NCBI RefSeq assembly: GCF_000346615.1
Contig: NZ_ANNU01000038.1
Location: 22,600 to 86,599 of the forward strand
Source: Nafulsella turpanensis ZLM-10
GTDB lineage: Bacteria > Bacteroidota > Bacteroidia > Cytophagales > Cyclobacteriaceae
Direction: 5' to 3'
DNA length: 64,000 bases
The notes under the pieces: model-generated
Databases searched by the model: none
What the model was told of the DNA's origin: nothing
The model's input: the letters and a program-made list of their open reading frames with translations, nothing else
Made by a program: the position numbers and the translations under genes
In this document: positions 35,718 to 44,568 of the stretch, one piece after another
Layout of the letters: each line of letters starts with the position of its first letter
Position numbering within the stretch: position 1 is the stretch's first letter

Positions 35718-37940
35718 ATGGCAACAGATTTTATCGGGAAGCCCAGCAAACGCGTTGACGGACTTAAAAAAGTGACCGGCCAGGCCAGATATGCCGGAGA
35801 ATTTGAAGTGCCTGAGCTTACCCACGGAGTGGTTATCAACAGCAGCATTGCCAGAGGAAAAATAAAATCTATCGACAGCAGTAAAGCCCTGCAACTGGAA
35901 GGAGTGCTGCAGGTATTTACCCATGAAAACCGGCCGAAGCTGGCATGGTTCGATAAGAGCTACAGCGATATGGACTCCCCTCCGGGCTCCCCTTTCCGCC
36001 CGCTCTACAATGAGAAAGTTCAGTTTAACATGCAACCTATTGCCCTTGTGGTAGCCGAAACGCCTGAACTGGCACAGTATGCCGCCACGCAGGTAAAGGT
36101 TGAGTATGAAACGGAGCCACATGAAACCAACTTCGACAGCCAGCTGAAAAGCGCCTATGTTCCCGAAGAATTTAACTCCACTCCACCACCGGAGCCGTGG
36201 GGGGAGTCGGAAGAGCAGTTTAAGAAGGCAGCTATTCAGCTGAAAGAAGAATATTTCCACCCCAGCCAGCACCACAACCCCATGGAAATGCATGCTTCCA
36301 CGGTTCACTGGGAAGGCGACGGGCGAATAACGGTTTACGATAAGATTCAGGGCGCTCTCAACAGCCAGAAGTACCTGATGGGCGTTTTTGGCCTTGCCAA
36401 AGAAGAGGTGCGGGTGCTTTCGCCTTTTGTCGGCGGAGCGTTTGGCTCCGGACTACGACCACAGTACCAGCTGTTTATGGCCACCATGGCTGCACTGGAA
36501 CTAAAACGCTCGGTAAGGGTCATGCTGAGCCGGACCCAGATGTTCTCCTTTGGCCACCGGCCAAAAACCCTGCAGCGCTTTTCCATCGGGGCATCGGCTG
36601 AAGGAAAGCTCCAGAGCATTATCCACGAAACCTATGCTGAAACCTCCAAATTTGAGGATTTTCAGGAGGATGTGGTCATCTGGCCGGCCGTCCTTTATAA
36701 ATGCGATAATGTAAAGCTCAGCCACCAGCTGGTAGGGCTGGATGAATATACGCCGCTCGATGTGCGTGCCCCTGGTGGCACCACCGGCATTTTTGCCCTG
36801 GAGTGTGCCATGGACGAAGTAGCTTATAAAGCTGGATTGGATCCGTTGGAATTCCGGAAAAAGAATTATTCGGAAATGGACCAGACCAAAAAGGTCCCTT
36901 TTTCGAGTAAAGAACTGATGGAGTGTTACCGGCAGGGAGCCGAAAAGTTTGGCTGGCAAAATCGGAAGCAGGAGCCTCGCTCCATGCGGGAAGGCCACCA
37001 GCTGGTTGGCTGGGGAATGGCCCAAGGAGCATGGGAGGCCAACCAGAAGCCAGCCAATGCCAAAGCCATTTTATCGGTCGATGGGAAGCTCAAAGTCAGT
37101 AGTGCCACGGCCGATATTGGCACCGGCACCTATACCATCATGACTCAGATTGCTGCCGACACCCTGGGCCTTCCACTGGAAGATGTCTCCTTCAAACTGG
37201 GCGATTCTTCCCTGCCCGAGGCGCCGCTGGAGGGCGGTTCCGCAACAGCCTCTTCAGTAGGTTCTGCGGTAAAAGCGGTTTGCCAGAAAATACAGGAACA
37301 GCTATTGGAGCTGGTAAAGAAGCAGGGGAATACCGACTTCGCAGGCAAAGAAGTTGAGGAACTCGACTTTAAAGATGGGCAGATGAGCCTGAAGGACCAG
37401 CCTGCTACCGCTGTTTCCATTACTGAACTAATGGCCCAGAACAAGGAAGACCAGCTGCAGGCGGAGATTTCTGCGGAGCCTGCCAAAGAGGAACAAAAGA
37501 AGTGGGGCCGCTATTCCCACTCCGCCACTTTTGTGGAGGTAAAGGTCGATGAAGAACTGGGGACCATCAAGGTAACAAGGGTGGTAAGTGCCATTGCCGG
37601 CGGGCGCATCCTGAATCCAAAAACCGCCCGCAGCCAGATTCTCGGTGGAGTGGTTTGGGGAATAGGAATGGCCATGGAAGAATATTCCGTGATGGACAAC
37701 CAGTACGGCCGCTTCATCAACCATAACCTGGCGGAATACCATGTTCCGGTGAATGCCGATGTACAGGAGATTGACGTAATTTTCGTGGAGGAGAAAGATG
37801 ATGTGGTGAATCCCATCGGGGCCAAAGGGCTGGGCGAAATTGGTATTGTAAGTGTGGCTCCGGCCATTGCCAATGCTGTTTTCCATGCCACCGGCAAAAG
37901 GGTGCGGGCCCTTCCTATTACGCTGGATAAAACCATGTAG
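35718..37940 (+). CDS. Mo-hydroxylase molybdopterin subunit (PaoC-like aldehyde oxidoreductase)
   Basis: 740 residues, close to PaoC. It has the aldehyde oxidase a/b hammerhead domain at ~15-130 (RVDGLKKVTGQARYAGEF) and the molybdopterin domains after it: HHNPMEMHAS, FVGGAFGSGLRP and DVRAPGGTTGIFALECAMDE. The catalytic Glu is E707 in AKGLGEIGIVSVAPA. With the two preceding subunits it forms a three-subunit oxidoreductase probably acting on aldehydes or N-heterocycles; substrate specificity is not readable. It lacks a signal sequence. Starts at ATG 35718. Confidence 0.94.
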   Translation: MATDFIGKPSKRVDGLKKVTGQARYAGEFEVPELTHGVVINSSIARGKIKSIDSSKALQLEGVLQVFTHENRPKLAWFDKSYSDMDSPPGSPFRPLYNEKVQFNMQPIALVVAETPELAQYAATQVKVEYETEPHETNFDSQLKSAYVPEEFNSTPPPEPWGESEEQFKKAAIQLKEEYFHPSQHHNPMEMHASTVHWEGDGRITVYDKIQGALNSQKYLMGVFGLAKEEVRVLSPFVGGAFGSGLRPQYQLFMATMAALELKRSVRVMLSRTQMFSFGHRPKTLQRFSIGASAEGKLQSIIHETYAETSKFEDFQEDVVIWPAVLYKCDNVKLSHQLVGLDEYTPLDVRAPGGTTGIFALECAMDEVAYKAGLDPLEFRKKNYSEMDQTKKVPFSSKELMECYRQGAEKFGWQNRKQEPRSMREGHQLVGWGMAQGAWEANQKPANAKAILSVDGKLKVSSATADIGTGTYTIMTQIAADTLGLPLEDVSFKLGDSSLPEAPLEGGSATASSVGSAVKAVCQKIQEQLLELVKKQGNTDFAGKEVEELDFKDGQMSLKDQPATAVSITELMAQNKEDQLQAEISAEPAKEEQKKWGRYSHSATFVEVKVDEELGTIKVTRVVSAIAGGRILNPKTARSQILGGVVWGIGMAMEEYSVMDNQYGRFINHNLAEYHVPVNADVQEIDVIFVEEKDDVVNPIGAKGLGEIGIVSVAPAIANAVFHATGKRVRALPITLDKTM

Positions 37941-38002
37941 CGGGTTAGGCTGCCGGCATTTAGAGGTGCAGTAAGGCTCTCTTTCAGCCATACTTTTTTA
38001 GC

Positions 38003-38030
38003 TAAAAAGCAGGAGGAGCTTCCCTCCTGC
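38003..38030 (-). terminator. Intrinsic terminator of the HTH-membrane protein gene
   Basis: On the minus strand GCAGGAGG and CCTCCTGC pair around a short loop and are followed by TTTTT. It begins at the stop codon of the gene at 38030. Confidence 0.75.
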
Positions 38031-38602
38031 TACTCCACTAAAGTGCGTATTTCATCAACAAAGATGATGGCCAGCAGCAAGACAGCTCCCACTGCTGCCA
38101 GTATCGTGTAAATGGTTTTTGCCTCATAAATGAAGGGCAGCTGCTCGTCCATTCCTTCGCGATTTGAATTTTCCTGAGAAGAGGCCGGAGGCTCAGGAGC
38201 TGACTCGGCAGGCTTCCGGAGTTGATCCAGTAGGTTCGACTGGTGGTTTAAAAGGTAGTGCAGCTCTTTTTGCCTTTCCTGTAAACGGACAATCATCTGG
38301 TCTTTACGCTCCATTTGTTCATCTTTCCTGTCCAGCAGTTGCCGGTAGTAATTCTTTTCATGGAGCAGCTCTTCAATAAAAATATCCACCAGTTCCCGCC
38401 GGCTTTCTCCAGGTAAGCGATCTCCCTCAGCATCACTGGCGGGTGATTCATAGTGCTGGGAAAGAAAGTCTTCGTCTATCAGGAATTTCTTGTCCTCCCG
38501 CATCACATGCTTGGTGTGCTCATGTTTCCTGCATAAACGGTAAATGGTGGTCGATCCTTTACCTGTTCGCTCCACTGCATCTGCCACTGAAATATAGGCC
38601 AT
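38030..38602 (-). CDS. HTH-coiled-coil protein with C-terminal membrane anchor
   Basis: 190 residues from the ATG at 38602; the frame extends 18 codons further but that part has no merit. Residues 1-50 (MAYISVADAVERTGKGSTTI, YRLCRKHEHTKHVMREDKK) look like a MerR/excisionase-type winged helix. A charged coiled coil follows at ~75-125 (LHEKNYYRQLLDRKDEQMER). After a Pro/Ser-rich linker, residues ~165-185 form one membrane helix (IYTILAAVGAVLLLAIIFV). It may bind DNA while anchored in the inner membrane. I do not recognise the family. A single-gene unit with its own terminator. Confidence 0.75.
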   Translation of the reverse strand: MAYISVADAVERTGKGSTTIYRLCRKHEHTKHVMREDKKFLIDEDFLSQHYESPASDAEGDRLPGESRRELVDIFIEELLHEKNYYRQLLDRKDEQMERKDQMIVRLQERQKELHYLLNHQSNLLDQLRKPAESAPEPPASSQENSNREGMDEQLPFIYEAKTIYTILAAVGAVLLLAIIFVDEIRTLVE

Positions 38603-38845
38603 GATAGGGTTATTTTTCGTTGAAATAAAGCCGTAAAAAGAATAGAAGTAAAACAACAGTTCAACTGCTGTAAACGAAGATTATTAAGTTTTGGTATATA
38701 TTTGGCAATGGAGGGCTGTTGGTTACTTCGCCTGTTAAACCCACCACTCTTTCGATTGTTCGGCTGTTGAGGAAAGGATTTTTTTCATCCCGGCTGCAGA
38801 CTTAGGCTTTTAAGAATTCATTTACCTGCAGGTGCTACCTACTCC

Positions 38846-39091
38846 TTAAGGCAACTGGATAATCCTGAGCTGGAGGGCTTTAACAATTAGTTCAACAGGG
38901 GAGCTCTTCAGAATTTTTTTCCGGTGGGCATTAACGGTATGAGGACTAAGGTTCAGGCGGTCGTCCATTTTCTCTGTGGAAACTCCCCGTGAGATAAAGC
39001 TTATGGTCTGGATCTCCCGCTTTCTGAGGAGTTCGTGCGCCGGCGGCTCCTGCTGGTAAAACTGCTTGTCCATGGGTATATCCAACACCAT
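38846..39091 (-). CDS. Standalone LuxR/GerE-type DNA-binding domain protein
   Basis: Only 81 residues, nearly all one LuxR-type helix-turn-helix: LLRKREIQTISFISRGVSTE, then KMDDRLNLSPHTVNAHRKK. No receiver or sensor domain precedes it. It may be a complete small regulator or the remnant of a NarL/FixJ response regulator. An in-frame ATG at 39073 is an alternative start. Target genes are unknown; the neighbours are a membrane-anchored HTH protein and a divergent methyltransferase. Confidence 0.7.
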   Translation of the reverse strand: MVLDIPMDKQFYQQEPPAHELLRKREIQTISFISRGVSTEKMDDRLNLSPHTVNAHRKKILKSSPVELIVKALQLRIIQLP

Positions 39092-39311
39092 AGCTAACGC
39101 AATAAAACTTTTAAGGAATTACAAACAAAAAAGGTGAGTGTCCTGCGAGTCCTTTTCTTCCCTGGACCTGCTACAGCCTCAAAAAGCCAATGCTCTAGGT
39201 TTTACATTATTTATGCACCAAAACAGTAACAATAAAACACATCAGCAGTAAAATACTATAAATGAGAGACTTACTCATTTTTTCCATTATCACAATTAAA
39301 CTTTTTAAACT

Positions 39312-40205
39312 ATGTTAGTTGACAAAATAATTAAGAAGGGAAACAGGAAAATAGCTAAACTCACCCACCTGAATTCCTACAAGTTTCATGTACCACCCGG
39401 GCATTTCTACAGTCCGCTGATATCCGAAGATTTTGTTCGCCAGTATGAAGATCGGATTTTTGAAAACAGAAGTAAGGAAATTCCTGCGGTCGACCTGAAT
39501 GAAGAAGGACAGGTAAAATTGCTGAAACAGTTTCAGAAGTATTATGACGAGCTTCCTTTTACGGAAGAGAAGCAGCCAAATTTAAGGTACGCCCTGCGAA
39601 ATGAGTATTTCGATTATTCAGATGGCTTTTTTCTGCACGCCATGATCCGCCATTACAAACCAAAACGCATTGTAGAAGTAGGTTCCGGCTTTTCATCGGC
39701 CATGATGCTGGACACCAACGATTTATTTTTTGAAAATAAAATTGACTTAACCTTTATTGAGCCAAACCCCGAGCGCCTGAAGTCTAACCTGAAACCGGGT
39801 GAAGAAATTAATTTATATGACCAGAATGTGCAGGATGTAGAGCTTGATGTGTTTACGCAGCTGGAGGAAAATGATATCCTGTTTATTGACACCTCCCATG
39901 TGGTAAAAACCGGTGGCGAACTAAACTACCTGGTGTTTAACATTCTTCCCCTCCTGCAGAAGGGTGTTAAAATTCATATCCACGATATTTTCTTCCCCTT
40001 CGAGTATCCGCGGGAATGGGTTATCGAGCAGAAAAGAGGCTGGAATGAGACCTACTTTATCCGTGCATTTTTAATGTACAATAACGCCTATAAAATTATT
40101 GCCTTCAACTCTTTCCTGGAGTTCCACTATACGGACCTGCTGAAAGAGCGCTTCCCCATCCTCCTGAAGCAGGAAGCCAAAAGCTTATGGCTCACAAAAG
40201 AGTAG
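39312..40205 (+). CDS. Class I SAM-dependent methyltransferase (Methyltransf_24-like)
   Basis: 297 residues. The SAM-binding loop is RIVEVGSGFSSAMMLDT (~120-136), followed by the acidic LTFIEPNPERLKS and the catalytic-region ENDILFIDTSHVVKTGGEL. IHIHDIFFPFEYPREW resembles enzymes that methylate sugars or other surface metabolites. It has no signal peptide and acts in the cytoplasm. The acceptor is unknown. Starts at ATG 39312 and ends at a bidirectional terminator. Confidence 0.85.
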   Translation: MLVDKIIKKGNRKIAKLTHLNSYKFHVPPGHFYSPLISEDFVRQYEDRIFENRSKEIPAVDLNEEGQVKLLKQFQKYYDELPFTEEKQPNLRYALRNEYFDYSDGFFLHAMIRHYKPKRIVEVGSGFSSAMMLDTNDLFFENKIDLTFIEPNPERLKSNLKPGEEINLYDQNVQDVELDVFTQLEENDILFIDTSHVVKTGGELNYLVFNILPLLQKGVKIHIHDIFFPFEYPREWVIEQKRGWNETYFIRAFLMYNNAYKIIAFNSFLEFHYTDLLKERFPILLKQEAKSLWLTKE

Positions 40206-40225
40206 AATACCAACAGGAATAAAAA

Positions 40226-40268
40226 CAAAACAGCAGAAAGAATAAGCATCTTCCTGCTGTTTTTATTT
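40226..40268. terminator. Bidirectional intrinsic terminator
   Basis: CAGCAG and CTGCTG arms with A-rich upstream and T-rich downstream flanks (AAAACAAAACAGCAG and CTGCTGTTTTTATTT), lying between the convergent methyltransferase and carA genes, so it can serve both. Confidence 0.8.
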
Positions 40269-40309
40269 CTACTGAACACCCAAGGACTTTCTGCCCTTCG
40301 GAGAGCTGT

Positions 40310-41443
40310 TTATCTTTCGGCGGATTCTTCTACCTTTCCACCAGGTTTTTTTGCTTTGTTCTCCCTGATAAGCTCAAAGAACTGTTCAAACAGATACTCC
40401 GAATCATTAGGCCCTGGCGAAGCTTCCGGGTGGTACTGCACGGAAAACACAGGCTTATTTCGGAGGCGCAGGCCGGCAATGGTATCGTCGTTTAGATGGA
40501 TATGGGTAATCTCCACACTTCCGTTTTTCTCTGCCGATTCTCGTGAAACCGCAAAGCCATGGTTCTGGCTCGTTACTTCACACCTGCCCGTCAGGAGGTT
40601 TTTAACCGGGTGATTAATACCCCTGTGGCCGTTAAACATCTTAAATGTTTCCAGCCCCTGCGAAAGAGAAATAAGCTGGTGGCCCAGGCAAATTCCGAAA
40701 GTAGGCATTTCCTGGTCGATCAGCTTTTTAACCAGCTCGGCCTGCTCGTGCAGTGGCTCTGGGTCGCCGGGACCATTAGAGATAAGGATGCCATCCGGCT
40801 TCCAGGCCGCAATTTCCTCCAGGCTGGCATTATGCGGAAAAACGCCTACATAAGCATCATACTTCAGGAGGCTGTCCAGTATATTCCTTTTTACCCCCAG
40901 GTCCAGCACTGCTATCCGGTACGCCCTGTTCTCATCGCCCAGGGTATACATCTTTTGAGTCGACACTTCAGAAGCAAGCCCCATCCCCTTCATGGACGGC
41001 GCCTTGGCCAGGATGGCTTTAAGTTCCTCCAGCGGTTTATCTTCGGAAGAGATGAGGGCATTCATGGCGCCTTTTTCCCGTATATGCCGCACCAGCTTGC
41101 GGGTATCGACTTCCGATACTGCCAATATTCCTTCTCTGCGAAAAAAGTCCGGCAGGCTTTCCGACTCCCTTACCCTGGAATGCTGCTCGTTAAAATTGCG
41201 GCAAACAAAACCGGCAATTTTTACACTGCCCGACTGCGACTCATCCCGGTGAATACCATAATTCCCGATATGGGTATTGGTGGCGACTACAATCTGGTTA
41301 AAATAAGAAGGATCGGTAAAAACCTCCTGATAGCCTGTCATGCCGGTTGTAAAGCATATTTCGCCCACACTGGTCATAGCCGGCCCTTCGGCTTTGCCGT
41401 AAAAAATTGTTCCGTCTTCTAGTAATACTATTGCTTTATTCAT
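40310..41443 (-). CDS. carA: Carbamoyl-phosphate synthase small (glutaminase) subunit
   Basis: 377 residues. The N-terminal CPSase small-chain domain starts AIVLLEDGTIFYGKA; the class I glutamine amidotransferase has its nucleophile C252 in PTFGICLGHQL, and SVQYHPEASPGP holds the catalytic His-Glu. It releases ammonia from glutamine and channels it to CarB for arginine and pyrimidine synthesis. It lies 159 bases downstream of carB on the same strand, so the order is carB-carA rather than the common carAB. Starts at ATG 41443. Confidence 0.97.
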   Translation of the reverse strand: MNKAIVLLEDGTIFYGKAEGPAMTSVGEICFTTGMTGYQEVFTDPSYFNQIVVATNTHIGNYGIHRDESQSGSVKIAGFVCRNFNEQHSRVRESESLPDFFRREGILAVSEVDTRKLVRHIREKGAMNALISSEDKPLEELKAILAKAPSMKGMGLASEVSTQKMYTLGDENRAYRIAVLDLGVKRNILDSLLKYDAYVGVFPHNASLEEIAAWKPDGILISNGPGDPEPLHEQAELVKKLIDQEMPTFGICLGHQLISLSQGLETFKMFNGHRGINHPVKNLLTGRCEVTSQNHGFAVSRESAEKNGSVEITHIHLNDDTIAGLRLRNKPVFSVQYHPEASPGPNDSEYLFEQFFELIRENKAKKPGGKVEESAER

Positions 41444-41602
41444 TTCAGTTCATTTTTTGCATCCCTACCGCCCGGGGCGGCTTATTAAGTCCACAGAAGC
41501 ACCAGGTCAGGCCGATTTTCTGCGAAAGCTGTTCCGGCCAGTCAGAACCTTTACGGCTCATTTTCAGGTATTCCCTAGCGGCTATTTCTTATCGACTAGT
41601 CC

Positions 41603-44419
41603 CTAGCGGCTCAAATAAAGGTTTCTTTCGCCGTATATTTTGTGGAAGTACTCATCCTTCAGGTTATCGATAAAGTGGATGGCCTCCCCGGTCGATTTCA
41701 TTTCAGGTCCGAGCTCCTTGCTTACTTCATGGAACTTATCGAAAGAGAATACCGGCACCTTAATGGCATAGCCTTTCTTTACCGGCTTAAAGTCGAAGTC
41801 CTTCACCTTCTTATGCCCCAGCATTACTTTCGTAGCATAGTTTACATAAGGTTCCTGGTAAGCTTTCGCTATAAAGGGCACTGTTCTGGAAGCTCGTGGG
41901 TTTGCCTCAATTACGTAAACCACATCGTCCTTTATGGCAAACTGAATATTAATCAGCCCGACCGTATTCAGCGCCAGTGCCACTTTTTTGGTAATTTCCT
42001 CGATTTGGGTAAGGATCAGGTCTCCTAAATTAAAGGGTGGCAACACCGCATAAGAATCGCCCGAATGGATACCGGCCGGCTCTATGTGTTCCATGATGCC
42101 GATGATGTACACATCCTCCCCATCGCAAATAGCATCGGCCTCGGCCTCTATCGCACCAGACAGGAAGTTATCAATCAGTATTTCATTGCCGGGCATCTGG
42201 TGGAGAATGTTTACCACGTGCTGCTCCAGCTCCTCTTCATTGATCACTATTTTCATGCTCTGCCCACCTAAAACATAGGAAGGGCGCACCAGCAACGGAA
42301 AGCCCAGCTCTCTGCTCATTTTTACTGCCGCTTCGGCACTTTTTACAGAACCGAACTTTGGATAAGGCACCTCATTTTCTTTCAGTAAGGACGAAAAACG
42401 GCCCCGGTCTTCAGCCAGATCCAGCGCATGATAACTGGTTCCGATAATTTTAATACCATATTTATCGAGCTTCTCAGCCAGCTTCAGTGCTGTTTGTCCG
42501 CCCAGCTGCACAATAACCCCTATAGGCTTCTCGTGCAGAATAATATCATAAATATGCTCCCAGAACACCGGCTCAAAATAGAGCTTATCGGCCGTGGTAA
42601 AGTCAGTAGAAACCGTTTCGGGATTACAGTTAATCATAATGGTTTCATAGCCGCACTCTTTGGCTGCCAGCACCCCATGAACACAGGAATAATCAAACTC
42701 GATTCCCTGGCCGATGCGGTTTGGCCCTGAGCCCAGAATAATCACTTTTTCCCTTCCGGACTGTACCGACTCATTCTCCTCTTCGAAGGTGGAATAGTAG
42801 TAAGGAGTCTCTGCCGGAAACTCTGCCGCACAGGTATCGACCTGTTTGAATACTCTTTTAATGCCAAGCTTATTTCGTTTCTCATACACCTGGCTTTCCA
42901 GGCAGCGCAGCAGGTGGGCAATCTGCCGGTCGGCATAGCCCTTCTTCTTCGCCTCCCGCAGTAAGCCTTCCGGTATGTTGTCTAATGTGTACTGCACAAT
43001 CTCCCCTTCCAGCTCTACCAGTTCCTGTATCTGGCGAAGAAACCAGGGATCGATTAAGGTTGATTTGTGGATAGTACTAAAGGAGATGCCCAGCTTAAAG
43101 GCATCGTAAATATGGAACAGCCGGTCCCAGCCCGGGTGTTTAAGGCTGTCGAGGATCACGTTCTGGTCAGTAAGCTCCTTTCCATCGGCCCCAAGTCCAT
43201 TGCGACCAATCTCCAGCGACTGGCAGGCTTTCTGCAGGGCTTCCTGGAACGAACGCCCAATGCCCATGGCCTCTCCTACCGACTTCATCTGGAAACCTAA
43301 GCGGCGGTTGGCACCCTTAAACTTATCGAAGTTCCAGCGTGGAATTTTAACAATTACATAGTCCAGAGTAGGCTCGAACATGGCAGAGGTATTTCCGGTT
43401 ACCGGATTTTTCAGCTCATCGAGCATATAGCCCAGTGCCAGTTTCGAAGCAATTTTAGCGATAGGATAGCCGGTAGCCTTCGATGCCAGCGCTGAGGAGC
43501 GCGATACCCGCGGGTTAATTTCGATGGCTATAATTTCTTCCTTCTCATCATTACTTACCGAAAACTGCACATTACAACCGCCGGCGAAGTTACCGATGGA
43601 ACGGATCATTTTGATGGCCATGTTCCGCATCTTCTGGAAGGTAGTATCGGAGAGGGTCATGGCCGGGGCTACCGTAATTGAGTCGCCGGTATGGATGCCC
43701 ATCGGGTCGAAATTTTCGATGGAGCAAATTATCACCACATTACCGTTGCGGTCGCGCAGCAGCTCCAGCTCGTATTCCTTCCAGCCAATAACGGCCTTAT
43801 CGATCATTACCTCATGAATGGGCGAAGCCTGCAGTCCCCGCTGCAAAGCCGACTCCAGGTCTTCCTTATCATAAACCACTGAGCCACCCGAGCCGCCCAG
43901 GGTAAAAGACGGGCGAATAACCAGCGGAAGGCCAAATTCCTGTGCTACCTCTTTTCCCTCCAGAAAGGACTTGGCTGTTTTGGAAGGAGCCATGGGTATA
44001 CCAATTTCGGCCATTTTTTGCCGGAAGAGCTCTCTGTCTTCGGTAATTTCAATGGCATTGGTATCCACGCCAATCATTTTCACCCCGTACTCTTCCCAAA
44101 TCCCCTGCTCCTGGCATTTTATGGCCAGGTTAAGGGCTGTCTGTCCCCCCATGGAAGGCAGTACAGCATCAATCTGGTGTTCCTTTAAAATCTGGACAAT
44201 AGAAGCGGGTTCCAGCGGCAGGAGGTAAATATTATCGGCAGTCACCTTATCCGTCATAATAGTGGCCGGATTGGAGTTGATGAGGGTAACTTCTATCCCT
44301 TCCTCTTTTAATGAACGGGCGGCCTGTGAGCCTGAATAGTCGAATTCGGCGGCCTGCCCGATGATGATAGGTCCGCTTCCAATAATTAAAACAGATTTGA
44401 TGGATTGATCTTTCGGCAT
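41603..44419 (-). CDS. carB: Carbamoyl-phosphate synthase large subunit, no MGS domain
   Basis: 938 residues from MPKDQSIKSVLIIGSGP (ATG 44419; an in-frame extension upstream is not part of the family). The two homologous ATP-grasp halves are clear: GSGPIIIGQAAEFDYSG at the start of the first and GSGPNRIGQGIEFDYS at the start of the second, each with an ATP-grasp centre such as VIRPSFTLGGSGGSV and LVRPSYVLGGQSMKIV. It makes carbamoyl phosphate from bicarbonate, ammonia and two ATP. The chain ends ~140 residues before E. coli CarB, so the MGS-like regulatory domain is absent and allosteric control by UMP/ornithine is likely different. Confidence 0.97.
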   Translation of the reverse strand: MPKDQSIKSVLIIGSGPIIIGQAAEFDYSGSQAARSLKEEGIEVTLINSNPATIMTDKVTADNIYLLPLEPASIVQILKEHQIDAVLPSMGGQTALNLAIKCQEQGIWEEYGVKMIGVDTNAIEITEDRELFRQKMAEIGIPMAPSKTAKSFLEGKEVAQEFGLPLVIRPSFTLGGSGGSVVYDKEDLESALQRGLQASPIHEVMIDKAVIGWKEYELELLRDRNGNVVIICSIENFDPMGIHTGDSITVAPAMTLSDTTFQKMRNMAIKMIRSIGNFAGGCNVQFSVSNDEKEEIIAIEINPRVSRSSALASKATGYPIAKIASKLALGYMLDELKNPVTGNTSAMFEPTLDYVIVKIPRWNFDKFKGANRRLGFQMKSVGEAMGIGRSFQEALQKACQSLEIGRNGLGADGKELTDQNVILDSLKHPGWDRLFHIYDAFKLGISFSTIHKSTLIDPWFLRQIQELVELEGEIVQYTLDNIPEGLLREAKKKGYADRQIAHLLRCLESQVYEKRNKLGIKRVFKQVDTCAAEFPAETPYYYSTFEEENESVQSGREKVIILGSGPNRIGQGIEFDYSCVHGVLAAKECGYETIMINCNPETVSTDFTTADKLYFEPVFWEHIYDIILHEKPIGVIVQLGGQTALKLAEKLDKYGIKIIGTSYHALDLAEDRGRFSSLLKENEVPYPKFGSVKSAEAAVKMSRELGFPLLVRPSYVLGGQSMKIVINEEELEQHVVNILHQMPGNEILIDNFLSGAIEAEADAICDGEDVYIIGIMEHIEPAGIHSGDSYAVLPPFNLGDLILTQIEEITKKVALALNTVGLINIQFAIKDDVVYVIEANPRASRTVPFIAKAYQEPYVNYATKVMLGHKKVKDFDFKPVKKGYAIKVPVFSFDKFHEVSKELGPEMKSTGEAIHFIDNLKDEYFHKIYGERNLYLSR

Positions 44420-44568
44420 GTATCTGAATGTATATTCGGTTTTAAATTCAAAATTTTCCACAGCAATTGTGCTCCCTGAGCAAGTACAACTGCCATATTG
44501 CAATGGTCAGCCGCTCAAAAAAAGCACTACCGCATACCCCCTCTAAAAGAACTTCTCTCGAAGCCAGT

